In this document: positions 1 through 11,389 of the stretch, piece after piece
Numbering within the stretch: position 1 is the first letter of the stretch
Layout: every line of letters starts with the position of its first letter
From: Kalaharituber pfeilii
Lineage: Eukaryota; Ascomycota; Pezizomycetes; Pezizales; Pezizaceae
Length of the DNA stretch: 64,000 nucleotides
Assembly (NCBI GenBank): GCA_015179045.1
Contig: WHUZ01000127.1
Location: 1-64,000, forward strand
Reading direction: 5' to 3'
Translations under genes and position numbers: made by a program
Notes under the pieces: generated by a model
Database searches by the model: none
What the model saw: the letters and a program-made list of their open reading frames with translations, nothing else
Told to the model about the DNA's origin: nothing

Positions 1-130
1 TTCCTAGTTACTTTTGTATATCACCTGAAGTAAATTTAATGCTTCTTTCAATTTTGAAAAGGCCATTGTTGTTGTTACTGAAAGCTGTCGCATATACTGG
101 TAGTGTTGCATGTCCCTGTTGGATACATTA
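1..130 (+). mobile_element. Right end of a degenerate pogo-like DNA transposon
   Basis: This stretch aligns by eye with the right end of the pogo element at 53721-55997. It shares the GTTGTTAC subterminal motif, then two successive copies of a degraded terminal repeat (CATATACTGGTAG, then a second CTGTTGGATAC copy), and ends at a TA. The full element has the same doubled terminal repeat, so this is an old relative whose left part lies outside the window. The many substitutions mark it as a relic. Confidence 0.6.
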
Positions 131-1357
131 TTGCTACTGTGGCTGGTTTGCTGTACGGGTGAGTTAGCGTCCTTTAAATGAGTTGGGCTGAGTCAAACGT
201 AGTTTTTTTATTTTTTTTCCTTTTCGTTTCTTTTATTAAATACTTTTTTTCATAGGGTAGGATATGAAGCTGGAGTGGCCATGCGAATGTACGTTAATTT
301 TTGGAATGGAAAGTCACGTAAGAGTCATGTGGATGGCACGCCTCACAGTAGCGAATCGTTTATACTGCACGACAGCTATCGCGGATTCAATTCCGTCGTC
401 GCCCTGCTTCTACGCTTTTTTATTTTTTTCCCCGATTCCATGACAGATCTTGCACGCTGCCTGCCTTGATCCAAGTACCGGTACCCGCCTGCGCCCTGCG
501 CCTGCACCCGCCTTGCATTTCTTGATGTGATGGGATCCAGGGAAACGCAACACCGCACCTCCGCATCTCACCAATCCTTCCGTGCCTGTCTTCGACCCTA
601 CATACAGCCATCACCATCTGTCATCCCACGCTCGTCTTATTTGCCTTCACTCGGTGCATGAAGTTAGGCAGTCGACGTCGACAGAAAGAAGAGGTAAAAG
701 TTTCCAGCTCATGACTCCTATGACCTAACCAAAAGCAACTAGCGCTGGATATAGCGATCACGGGGACACGACGTAAAAAGTAACAAAATAAAGGAGGAAA
801 ACAAACCAAGAAAAAAAACGGCTATTCTTCACAACCGCCTCTCCCACATCTGATTGAGAAAAAAATAAAAAGCGACATATCCCGTACTTGATATTTTTTA
901 ATTTTATTTTTTAGTTGTATTTTTTTTTGGTATTGTATTTCTTGGGGGGGTCGTGCTTGACGGACATACTGATCGCAAGGGAAGGCAATCCTATCGCTAG
1001 TTATTGTCGGTCTGGGCCTGCACCAATACAGCAAAAGGAATTTGCGATTCTCTGGACCTCATCCGGCGTTGCGCTCCAACGCTCACTGTCATTCGTCTCT
1101 GTGTTGCAGACGTGGTGTTATTGGAGCGATTTATCAGCAGCCCCGGACAGCGGGTATCGCCGCCTGCGCGCGGCGCCCCTGCTCTGCGCCAACCAGCGAA
1201 GCAGCTCAACAACAACATCCGACATCCCCTGACCAATTATACTTGGCCCAGCCTTCGAAAGTCAACGGGGTTTCAGAAGCCTACCCCCCACCATAACCTC
1301 TCCCCAAACCACCACCACCACTCGTTACCACAGCCCATCTAAACGTCTCTCTCCACA
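131..1357. other. Intergenic, no supported gene
   Basis: I see no convincing coding region here. The last ~100 bases (about 1285-1357) are C-rich with CCACCACCACC runs and end in CTCTCTCCACAATG, a typical fungal leader and start context for the decayed gene that follows. T-rich runs occur near 200-250 and 885-945. Confidence 0.5.
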
Positions 1358-4072
1358 ATGGCGTACCCCGATTATTACAATTACTCAACCACCGCTGCCC
1401 CCGCTGGCGAATAGCAGTTATGGACGGGACTACGACAATTCCGCAGGGAATGGAGGCTCTGCGGGCGGAACAGCTGTCCCTCGTAGTTCTGGGCATCCTC
1501 CACCACCGCGGAGAATACCTCCTGTGAGGCCACATACCGCGCAGCTCGGGTACGTATGGCATATGGCCCACCTCCTCCAGGGGTAAGGGGAGCATGTATA
1601 GCATGCACGGAGGTGGATATCCAGGATACGACCCGCCATATCATCCTCCGCACGTCTCCTATGCGGACGCAATGGTTCCCCGATCAATTCCAGCTCCTCC
1701 TCTTCCACCACCACCACCACCGGCATTACCGGCAGCAGGGCCACAACAGGGGGTTTCGCAAGCGCCCCAACACCCGGATTCTCAGCGACAGCATTCCGTA
1801 AACTTCAGTGCCTGGAGAGGAGAGCAATTTTGAGAAGGATAAGAAAAGGGAGGAGTAAGGGTCGCATTCTCAGGCAACCTCACCGCCCCCACCCAGCCGC
1901 TTTCAAATGCCGCTGCAGTAGCTAAAGCAGAAGCGCCTGTTCCCGGCATTGCGAATCAATTGCCCAATTCCGATAATTACACGCAGAAGAGAGGGGTAAA
2001 CATATCACAAGAGAAAGTGCTAGCACAGTGCCCCGGATATGGGGTTTAACCACCTCCACATTATCCTTATTAACATCCACATGCCCATAACTATCCCCCC
2101 CATGCCGGATAACTTCCCCCTATGGCACACCCTCCACCTCCATCTCCGTATGGTTATCCACCCCCACCACCTACAAATGGTGATCTTGAGAGGACTGATG
2201 AGGGAGAAGAACGTGGCTCTCCACAAACGGCACGCGCTGGCGGCGCTCCTATAATACCCGGGGAAATCTCTAGTTCATCTGTACCAGAAACCCCTCCTCC
2301 GCCCGCTAGACCACCACCGCCTCCACGACGAGGAACCATCTAATTAGGATGGTGAGCAGGAGTTTCTAATATTGGTTTATGAGCTATTGCTAATTTTTGC
2401 ATTGTAGCATTTATCAGTTCCTCGCCCCTTGCCCCACGCAGCTTATCAGAGCTATACTAGGAACTCGAGTGTTCATATTTCCTCATTCACCCAATCCCCT
2501 CTTCCGATGGTGAGGTTCCAAAAGGAAACGACTATTGTCCATTTCCCACCATCCCCGCCTGAGTCCTATCGGTTTTGAGCGATGGATGGTGATTCAGATC
2601 ACACCTTATCCCGAATGTGAAGCCAAGCACCTACAAAAACTCATTACTGAGTTCCTGATTCACGATGGTGACCGCAACGATCGGTTCCCAAAATTCCCGC
2701 TACGAAAATGCGTTTCGAAAAGGGCGATGGCAGCATAGAAAACGCAGGGGCCCAGACAGTGATGAGTGTGCGAAGGGGGGTATCTCGAATGGCAACGGTG
2801 ACGAGATGGACCCGACAGCGAGTTGGTCCGGGGGCGCGAACGCTATGCTAAGAGTCATGTCGCTAGTTCCCGGGGGTCCAGCTGGGAGCGGGAGGAAGAG
2901 TTTTTGCCGCCGGTGCTAATGCGCAAGTGGACGGGTCAAAAGTATGCCGATATGAATGTGCCATTTGATGATTTAAGTGTCGACCCAAGCAAAGAGAAGC
3001 CTATTGAGAGGACGAGAAAACCGTATGTTAATATCAAGCCTCCGGGGAAGACTGTGAGGGGGGTGATGCATCCCCGTACGAATGCAGGGAGCAGAGCAGG
3101 CGGAGGAACACACATCACACCGAGCCGTCAGGGTGGGCTTGATGGGAGGCCTGGGAGTCACGATACGAATGGCTCCGGGGGAAGCGGCTCAGGGAGGTAC
3201 GTCTCCACACCCTATTCACCAACTCCTTCAAACTCTAACACATACGTCTCCACCGCGTTCTCGAGCAGACCTGGCGGCGGTGCAGTTGAACTTGATAATA
3301 GCAGCACTGGAACAAGCGCAGCAACCGCGGCAAACGGTGGGGGATATAATGGGATTGGAGGAGTTAAGACTCCGGATCAGCTGAAGAATCCGAGAGATAG
3401 TAGAATCTTGCAGGATCTTCACAGGCGCTACGGAAGTACAAGTACAGTACCCCTCACAAAGGGCGCTGCGAACCCAAATACTGCCGGCGCGCAGTTCTCC
3501 AGTCCCCAAGGTCGTATTGCGGCGGCAGTGGGAGGGGATATACACCCATTAGTCCTATGGGGAGCTCATTCCCCGACCTTCATCAATATCCATCTTTCCG
3601 ATACCCTCCGCACGTGCGGGACACAAGAATTGGGAGTACGATACCACCCCCTCCACCAGATGTTTCACCACCGGAATCGAGACCTCCGCGGAGAAGGAAC
3701 ATCTCAGTAGCGGATGCACAGGTTGAATATTTTGGCGGGGCGCTACTCGGGGCAGGAGAAAGCACAGCAGGGAGCACATATAGAATGTTTGTGGGCGATC
3801 GATTAGAGTATCATCCAAGGCATGTGTATCTTGCTCCGCCACCACCTCCACCTGCAGGTTACTACCGTGGAAAGGATTGAGAGGGAGAACAAGAGAGAGG
3901 GGAAAGCGATATACTAGGCGCCTGGGATGATGACAAGGCGGGGGTGTGGGAGATGTATCATACAGGCGGACAAACGGGGCCGGAGAGGGATAGAGAGAGG
4001 GAGCGGGAGAGGGAGAGGGGAAGGGAAAGAGAGCAAGAGAGGGGATCTCGCAAGGAGAGAGACATTGAATAG
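1358..4072 (+). pseudogene. Frameshifted Pro/Gly-rich protein gene, unknown family
   Basis: A start in good fungal context (CACAATGGCG) opens MAYPDYYNYSTTAAPA and stops after 19 codons, but coding-like sequence resumes in neighbouring frames. In order it gives a Ser/Gly-rich then Pro-rich part (GYPGYDPPYHPP, a PPPPPPP run, to ~1800), a His/Pro-rich part (~2050-2340, ending PPPPRRGTI), a more complex part (~2510-2740, with ERWMVIQITPYPECEAKHLQ), and a charged plus Gly/Ser-rich part from 2823. Near 3545 the frame must shift to continue YTPISPMGSSFPDLHQYPSF through 3880. An in-frame TGA at 3878 separates this from an Arg/Glu-repeat tail (GAWDDDKAGVWEMYHTGG, then RERERE) ending with TAG at 4070. 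At least five lesions in different frames argue for a pseudogene rather than introns. I do not recognise the family. Confidence 0.6.
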
Positions 4073-4529
4073 AGGGAGGAGGATTGATACGATTTTTCCT
4101 TTTACAGCGTTTTACTTTGACGCAAATGTTTTTATTTTTCGTTGATGTTTTTTTTCTTTTTTTCCTTTCTCATTGTTTTATTATTTTTATTTTATTTATT
4201 TAATTGTTGGACTTTATATTTTTTTTTCCGGTCGCTGGATTCTTTTTTTGGTTCCTTTTTTTTTTTGTCTTTTGTTTTCGGGGAAATCGGAGAGGCAATT
4301 TGCGATTTGTCGTGTATGGCTGTCTACGTAGTGTATGGTTCCGATTCGATTTTTTACTTGTTTGTTTTTGGTTCAGTAAGAAGGTATGGCAGTGAGCTGA
4401 TATTGATTTTGATGTCGGCGCTGATGCAAAAGGTTATTCGCACACTAGATGTTGTATACGAGCTATGCGCTTTTGGGAATAGCATGATATGCAACATTCA
4501 CTTTCCATTACAGGTACTGTGTAGAATTC
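4073..4529. other. T-rich 3' flank of the decayed gene
   Basis: Long T-rich tracts (4140-4265) and no supported gene. The open frame across it encodes mainly Phe/Leu from poly-T and is not credible as a protein. It includes the left target duplication (4518-4529) of the next retroposon. Confidence 0.5.
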
Positions 4530-4722
4530 TTTTTTTTTTTTTTTTTTTTTTTTATATCAGTAATCGCGTGCCGCCCTATGGGCTATGGCGATGTATAAGT
4601 GACAAAAGAGAAAAAAAACAACCGTAACTAGCTACATGTATTACCCGCGGAGCTCGTACATATTGCGGGTGGACATCATGCCGGCACGACTATCTCCTCT
4701 CCGCCTCATACCGACATGCCTT
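4530..4722 (-). mobile_element. Retroposon with class C hairpin tail
   Basis: Poly-T at 4530 followed by a reversed class C tail (ATATCAGTAATCGCGTGCCG, then the CCCTATGGGC inner stem) and about 120 bp of body with no coding signal. It is bounded by a 12-bp duplication, TGTGTAGAATTC, at 4518-4529 and 4723-4734, as expected of target-primed retrotransposition on the minus strand. The body is not seen elsewhere in the window, so this may be a SINE with its own head. Confidence 0.75.
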
Positions 4723-4734
4723 TGTGTAGAATTC

Positions 4735-5180
4735 GAATGTCTCTAGTATACGTCGAAAACACTGCTGATGGCACAATGAAGGTCCCTAAGTCCAATATTT
4801 ACAGTATTGTATCTCCCTAGTTTTTCTCGGATATCATTTGAAACTCAATTCCTCATTACCTATCTCACGCGCAAGAACATCCCTTAATACAAGGTAACAG
4901 TTGCATACTGCGCCATCCCCAAAAGCACATAGTGCCGACACATTATGCAGTGTCTGAATACTTTTTGGATCAGCGAGTAAATTATGAGAGTTGCTTCTTT
5001 TTTTTTTTTGGAGGATGAGATAGATATGTGTGTAAAATGATATATTTTTTTGATACTTGGTCTGTTAGCGAAGTGTAGATTCTGTGAGGCTCTGGAGATG
5101 GAGTTTATGATTGTAACTTACTGCATACTGTAGCTTACTAATTCTGTCGCCGAGCACTTACATCTGGTTACGAGACTGTA
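4735..5180. other. Unassigned sequence before the fold-back element
   Basis: No gene or clear repeat seen. One T-run at about 5000. It ends at the TA (5179-5180) duplicated by the following element. Confidence 0.4.
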
Positions 5181-7052
5181 GCGTGCCCGATGTGGTAACG
5201 ATCTGCCCCCCTGTAACGATCCACTCTCTGGGCACTCCTCGTCATGCATTCCTCACTCTACTACTTTTATTTGAATATATTGCAACTATAGAAATTGCTT
5301 AACATTATACCAATTTGACATCGCTGAATCAGAATTTGCTATCATAATGAGGAAAAAATCAAAATTCCAATATTTACAACTAAATTTATCATTATTTACC
5401 TACGTTGAGTCCTCCCTGTATATAGTATAGCTCAACATTCTCGAAATCAGAAAAATTATATAGAAAACTAGTAATTCTCATCTATCTAGGGCTGGTCTTT
5501 TTATTAAAAGTCAATATTGCATATACAGATCATGTGAGATGCAATGCACCTTCAATTGTATAGAAGTAGTTTATATTCATGAGCTAATCTCTATACCTTG
5601 ATCTGACCTTCAGTGTTCCTAGACTCCTCAAGTGATTCAGGAATACCGGGACTTGAAGTTGTAGTAGTTGAAGCACTAGGGGTGGTAACAGTAACTCCTT
5701 CTGAGGTGCCAGATATGACAGAAGAGACCTATGGCTCAAATCTGCTATTGGAACCTTCTTCTACCCACCCCCCCTTCTAGTATTCAGACTTTCCTATCTC
5801 ATGAACTAAATATCTTTCCCAGCCCCAGCCTTGCATGTGAGTTCCTCTATGGTGTCTTTTTGTAACTTGTTCAGCTGCAGCCATCTCTCTCTATTTTCGT
5901 TCCTCTTTTGCCTTACTTTCTCGATCCATCGCTGATAACTACTTTGCATATCAGCGGCTTCTTTCTTATCCTAAACTATTTTCGCACCTTCTGAAGTTTC
6001 TCTTCCTCCTTTCTGACCTTCGCTGGTACTCTCTGTTTCCTTTTCGACATCTCCTACTATTTTTTCCTTCTATTTCCAGTATTGCTTTAACTTCAGCTCG
6101 AGGCGGCTTAGGAGGAAGTGAGTGAATATAACGTCTTGGGCGTCTTGGGTAGAGAACCGCATCCCACCACATCAGTGAAAAAACACTTGACTAGTGACGT
6201 TTACTAGTCCTCTGCGTAGCTCATTTAGCAATACGCACCTGCATCCCATATATTTGCTGTCGCATTTCGCATACGCCGCATATACGCTCTATCGGCCACC
6301 CGAGGTGACCCATGACAGCAAGGTAGAAGAAGAACGAAAATAGAGAGAGATGGCTGCAGCTGAACAAGTTACAAAAAGACACCATAGAGGAACTCACATG
6401 CAAGGCTGGGGCTGGGAAAGATCTTTAGTTCATGAGATAGGAGGGTCTGAATACTAGAAGGGGGGTTGGGTAGAAGAAGGTTCCAATAGCAGACTTGAGC
6501 CATAGGTCTCTTCTGTCATATCTGGCACCTCAGAAGGAGTTACTGTTACCACCCCTAGTGCTTTAACTACTACAACTTCAAGTCCCGGTATTCCTGAATC
6601 ACTTGAGGAGTCTAGGAACACTGAAGGTCAGATCAAGGTATAGAGATTAGCTCAGGAACATTAACTACTTCTATACAATTGAAGGTGCACTGCATCCCAC
6701 ATGATCTGTATATGCAATATTGACTTTTAATAAAAAGACCAGCCCTAGATGGATGAGAATTACTAGTTTTCTATATTATTTTCCTGATTTCGAGGATGTT
6801 GAGCTATACTATATACAGGGAGAGCTCAAATTAGGTGAATAATAATGAATTTGGTTGTAAATAATGGAATTTTGATTTTTTCCTCATTATGATAGCAAAT
6901 TCTGATTCAGCGATGTCAAATTGGTATAATGTTAAGCAATTTCTATAGTTGCAATATATCAAAAATAAGTAGTAGAGCGAGGAATGTTTGACGAGGAGTG
7001 CCCAGAGAATGGATCGTTACAGGGGGGCAGATCGTTACCACTTCGGGCACGT
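5181..7052. mobile_element. Fold-back DNA element with ~720-bp inverted arms
   Basis: The left arm (5181-5905) and right arm (about 6332-7052) are near-perfect reverse complements, starting GCGTGCCCGATGTGGTAACG on the left and ACGTGCCCGAAGTGGTAACG when the right end is read inward. TA flanks both ends (5179-5180, 7053-7054), the duplication used by Tc1/mariner/pogo transposases. The 426-bp spacer and inner arms read on the minus strand give charged, coiled-coil-like peptide (for example YQRWIEKVRQKRNENRERW), suggesting the 3' part of a transposase gene was copied as an inverted duplication. No complete transposase is present, so movement would need a partner. Confidence 0.8.
5906..6331 (-). 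pseudogene. Transposase-like C-terminal remnant in the fold-back spacer
   Basis: Minus-strand reading of the spacer gives short open pieces: one with WWDAVLYPRRPRRYIHSLPP and a basic Arg/Lys run, then after a stop DKKEAADMQSSYQRWIEKVR continuing into the left arm (QLNKLQKDTIEELTC). Charged helical tails of this sort are common in pogo/Fot1 transposases, but no DDE motif is visible here. The assignment rests on the TA-flanked context and is inference. Confidence 0.3.
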
Positions 7053-8229
7053 TAGGGGTCCTGGAAATGATGAGTGCTATGTTGCTCACGTGCGCTCTCA
7101 AAAGTACGGGTACTTCGATTGGTACATCAACTGCAGCTTTGATAGGCTGTCACAAGTAGTAGATGGAACTAACACAATACACTCCCGACAATTGAAACGT
7201 GTACACGGAACCTTAAACACACCAAAAACTGGAAAAAAGCAAACCGATTTCAGAGGACTCAGAAGTGAGGTAACTACAGACAAACACAGTGCAAAATACT
7301 AGGCATACGACACTGCATAAGGATATATTCAAGGCTGCGGCTGCGGAGGAAAAGGTTGATTACTCTACAATTGGGATAGTAATGTAGGCGAATTGATATT
7401 AGGAGAGCTGAGATAAATTTCAAGGGAAGCAGAGTCCAGTACAACACTTCCGGGAGTGTCACGGGGTGCGCGAGATGGATGAAGTGTTGGATCTATGTAG
7501 GCATGGTGGCGTGGCGAGTGCAGCTTGCGAAGCAACCTAACCCCCGGATTCAAGGGTCTATATACTTGACCGTACTACCGGAGGTTACCGGTAGTTGTGT
7601 CTTTTGGTTCGCAACCCGTAACAGGGAGCATGCCAAACAGGTTGATCAAGCTAATGGAGAAATGATACACACCATATGATTTCATGTATATTCTGATCTT
7701 GCTATGTCTATTAGTCTTGTCACGTATGTATTTTGTTGTTTTGCTTATTAGTTCCATTGTACTGCGCTTGTCGACAAATTTCGTAGGTTTCTTGCACAAA
7801 ACAGTTCGACAGTGTACCTTTGTCCATAACCACTACCACTTTGCGCTTTGCCTATAGCAACGGAAGGTACGTATCTTGGCGCAAGCACGTGAGTACCAAT
7901 TCCTGTGCGTGCGAGTACCTTGCTGCTACGTAATTCTCGTCATTAATCGGCACCCCCGAATTACAATTTATAGTAGCGGTATTCAGATTAGACTGTCTCC
8001 GTGCAACTATCAAACAAATCTTATTTTGCGAAAAAAAAAAAAAAAACCAGTTTGAGTACATGGAAAAGGTTGGATAAAAGTTTATATAGTGAGAACCAGA
8101 TATCTGAATGCCCCGTACAGTAATGTTGGTTAATTTACAGATCATATCCCTCATGAGACAAAAAATACAAGACACGAGAGAATAAAGGAATAACCATTAT
8201 GTATCGCCGGAATTGCTCTCCAAATCTAC
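7053..8229. other. Unassigned; contains a CTACCGG inverted-repeat motif
   Basis: No gene supported. At 7568-7625 lies ACTACCGGAGGTTACCGGTAGT (8-bp inverted arms) followed by a TTTTGGTTCGCAACCCGTAA stretch. A related copy occurs at 20360-20435, so this is a dispersed repeat of unknown type. An A-run at about 8031-8046 is in no recognisable retroposon. Confidence 0.4.
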
Positions 8230-9713
8230 CTAAGCCCTCCTGTCCACAATCTTTTTTACCTTCCCTGCAAGCCTCCCCCTCTCCAAGCCATTGTATTCCA
8301 CTACCTGCACCACAACTACGACCCAATGCTCAAACATCTTCTCATGCAGCGCCTGTTTCAGCTGCTCCTCATACTGCTCCTTCTCCAAGTGAATCCCGTC
8401 GCCACTCTTCCGAACCACGCGGAACTCTAGCAAATCTGTTACTTCGTTCTTGCCAGTATCCCGTCTCACTTCCGCCTGCTGCTCTTCGGTTAATGTGGAC
8501 ATTATGACCTGCCAATCTAGCACACACCATTCGGGGCAGGCAAAGACGCGAGAGTCCAGCTCGGCGACGTCTATGTAGCTCCCGCTCGAGCTGAATGATG
8601 CAGAGTTGCGGCCGTATAGGCAGACACAGGCGAGATTCTGCTTGAGATCTTGAAGTTGAGATTCGCTACTATGGGTGAAGATTTTCGAGACATCACCAAG
8701 CGCGGAGAGGGGGTGAAGGCTGCCAATGTCGCCGGTGCGGTAGCGTACAAGTGGATTACGCCACTTGCACAGCGAGGTTAGTACAATTTCTCCGACGGGG
8801 GGTTTGCGATCATCCATCGAGTCGAGACAAGCGTCGGTGCTGGCTGCTAGCACAGTTCCATCCTCGGATATAATCTCCGCCACCACTAGGCGGCGATCAA
8901 ATGCAAACATGCGGGATGTATTGCTTGCTGACTCCTCGCCATCCAGCTCGACCCCGTTGACAAGGACAGCTTCCCACGGGGTGCGGTAGGGGGTGCTGCA
9001 CCCCACTCCCCGCTCTCCGTACTTCCATATGTACTGCCGACTACCTCCGCCCTGAGCGCGTCTACCAAGTAGTGCTCCTGATGGCGTTGCAGTGTTTCGG
9101 ACGTATATATCACCTTCTTTATGTCCACTGCTTCCCCTCCTTGATCCCGCACACCCTTCACATACCGTGCAAACTGCAGCAGCCTCGAGGATGATGCTGT
9201 CACTACCGTCGCTCCAAACTGCTTTGCGATCTGCATGGCCAAGGAATCCGGAGCCGCCGCACCTATGTGGAGTTCCGTCGCACCTGCATCCTCAATTATT
9301 AAAGCTTCGACGCTCAAACCACGGTACATCGGCGGTCCATGGTGAAGGCTAAGGACAATGTCCGTGTCAGTAAGCAGACGCATTGGAACGACGACATTCG
9401 TCGTGAATAACTGGTGCAAACGACGCACTTCGATATTAGGAGTAATGTCGTAGACGGTTATTAGCGACATGGTGCCACCACTCGGGGAAATGTGGACGGA
9501 GTGGAGTGCGGTTGGATCTGAAGCAAGCATGTGGGAGATACCGACGCCATAGTCGGCTTTGCTTAGGAGAGGGAATTTAGCGAGCGAAGCGAGCGACAAT
9601 GTACCAGAGGTGGCATCAATACCAGCACCCCGGACAAGCTTGGCGTATATAGGATGCGAGGCGGCGCGGATGAGGACTTCAGAGATGGTTTTGGGCAAGG
9701 CAGGAGGCTCCAT
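8230..9713 (-). CDS. AMP-forming acyl-CoA ligase, PaaK-like (one frameshift)
   Basis: Read on the minus strand from ATG at 9713, about 238 codons stay in one frame, then a single indel near 9000 moves the coding frame and 257 more codons run to the stop at 8230. The N part has the phosphate-binding loop HISPSGGTMS (residues ~74-83) and the adenine-site motif YGSTESG (~229-235). The C part has LVRYRTGDIG (the ribose-binding Asp motif) and ends GRLAGKVKKIVDRR, matching the lysine-bearing C-terminal lobe. The family activates a carboxylic acid as acyl-AMP and transfers it to CoA; ~494 residues and the motif spacing fit phenylacetate-CoA-ligase-like enzymes. The substrate is unknown. There is no neighbouring pathway gene. 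The frameshift lies just after YGSTESG in a G/C-run stretch and could be a sequencing error or a recent inactivation; the rest is clean, without stops, which favours a recently functional gene. Confidence 0.75.
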
Positions 9714-10690
9714 GGTAGCTAGTTATACGACGCTGGTGATTTGGTACAAACAGGTTCTTCCGGTTACTTCTTCCGATTCTAGGAACAACGTTTATATTTC
9801 ACTGCTTTTGTCTTGTTGAGAGATCGTTACAAATGTCCGCGAGCTTGATTGTGGGACCGCTTATGCCTTTAAAGTTGCTGGAAACCATAAGAGCCGGCAC
9901 TTTTACACTATTAATGAACCATTGACCAACAAGTATCGCTGGTGAGACATGGCTGAAGCCTAATTCCACGGGGCAATTTAATCAATTGTATTAGAAAATT
10001 GTGCGACGCCCCACATCGAGAGCCTGGTCAACCCCCACTTTTACATTGCATCGCAGTTGATTTGAGTGGTAGGTTGTATCCATAACTTTGCGAACTGGCA
10101 GGCATTAGCTTCGTACCCGCTCACAGCCGGAAACCGTACCGTCGCCAGCACTGTACCGCTCAGCTTCTAATGGGCTGTAATCATGTCTTTTATCGCTGGT
10201 AACTACTTAGTATGTCTTTACTAATTGGAAATTTTTAGCGAATTGCCAGATGCGCACGTTGTTCCTCTCCTGCTCTAGGCGAATTTCAAACTGAGCTGAT
10301 ATCTTTGCGGGCAGAGTTGTCCCCCCATTGATTTGGTAACCTTGTTTGGCATTGTGTTGACGCCAAACATCTTTCCTATTTAGGTGGTTGAACTTGCTAT
10401 GTAGGGTAGTCAATGTACCTGGTATAGACAAGTATGTATTGTAATAATTAATTTAGCTATATGATATAAGCGTGCGGATGCTGAGCTTAAGGAATAGGGG
10501 AAGAAGATCGAGAAGCATGAAAATGAATATTATTGAGTAGCTTAACAGTGAGGCTCTTAGTCAATTGCAACCACTCGTACCTGTGAGAATAAGCTTGAGT
10601 ATCCCCTTACGCCGCAGAAATTGTCTGCCGGGTGGCTGAACTGGGGCAGGGATACGACAAGGGGTCACTTTGATAATCTCCTAGCTCAGT
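9714..10690. other. Intergenic, upstream of the ligase gene
   Basis: The first ~120 bases are the presumed promoter of the minus-strand ligase gene. I recognise no other gene, RNA or element. The short minus-strand open frame at 10207-10431 has no recognisable feature. Confidence 0.4.
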
Positions 10691-10779
10691 ATCCGTGTCA
10701 CTCAGCGCAGTGTAGCACAGGGTAGCTCAGAGTCGCTCAGCTCGCAGTCGCAACTATGCCAGGGCCACCAACCTACCCG

Positions 10780-11046
10780 CAGCTGAATTTGGTAATGAGG
10801 GCTAATTCCGGCAGCGGCAATATGTAAGCTGGAAGTGTAGGGATCAACCGCTATGGTGGCTACTCAGGTTGCATCATTCAAGGATGGTTTGCCAGTCGGC
10901 CCCTGTAAGTAACAGCTAGCGGTGCAGTAGCCGGACCCTATAAGCGGCCTAATGAGTGGCCCACCGAGTGGCCTAGTTTCTGGAGCTCCCTTTGCAACAG
11001 CGTAAACCTTCATCTCAATTGAGCAATGTCCTAACAGGGCAGCTTA
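10780..11046 (+). repeat. Dispersed repeat X, copy 1
   Basis: Shares blocks with 12800-13030, 13757-13995 (reverse) and 15815-15880: a GGAAGTGTA block, a 'GCCAGTCGGCCC' block, 'AGCTCCCTTTGCAACAG' and 'CAATTGAGCAATGTCC' followed by AACAGGGCAGCTTA. No coding potential, poly-A tail or clear termini seen. It ends close to the MITE that starts at 11056. Confidence 0.6.
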
Positions 11047-11055
11047 TTATTTATA

Positions 11056-11384
11056 GTGAGCGGCACGAGCTAGCTCGAGCCGAGCTGGAGGGTGAGCTCG
11101 AGCTGGCGTGGCATGAGCTCGAGCCTGGATTGATTATATACATAATATTGACAAACTAAACTAAACTAAGCTAAATTTTCACCTTTCTCACTACTATCAG
11201 CTAAATTGTGCATTTCGAAGTTGTTGGTAGGTCAGAATGAGCTCCAAGTCTCCAATTATTACTATATTAGGTATTTACAGTTTATGAAACCTTGCACTGG
11301 CTAAGCATTTTAGCGAACTGTCAAGAAAAACAAGCATGATCTTGGCTCGTTTGAGCTCGAGCTGGCTCGGCTCGTGCCGCTCAC
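11056..11384. mobile_element. MITE with GTGAGCGGCACGAGC terminal repeats
   Basis: The left end GTGAGCGGCACGAGC and right end GCTCGTGCCGCTCAC are perfect inverted repeats, each followed inward by further GAGCTCGAGC-rich inverted sequence, and both ends abut TA (11054-11055 and 11385-11386). At 329 bp with no coding capacity it fits a miniature inverted-repeat element of a TA-targeting family. Its termini differ from those of the pogo and fold-back elements here, so it would need a different transposase. Confidence 0.75.
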
Positions 11385-11389
11385 TACTA

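Noticed and set aside
1556..1801. Frame with HHHHHRHYRQQ suggesting a metal-binding protein
   Set aside because: It is the out-of-frame reading of the Pro-rich pseudogene.
4142..4627. 161-codon Phe/Leu-rich frame resembling a membrane protein
   Set aside because: The hydrophobicity comes from poly-T tracts and the frame runs into a retroposon tail.
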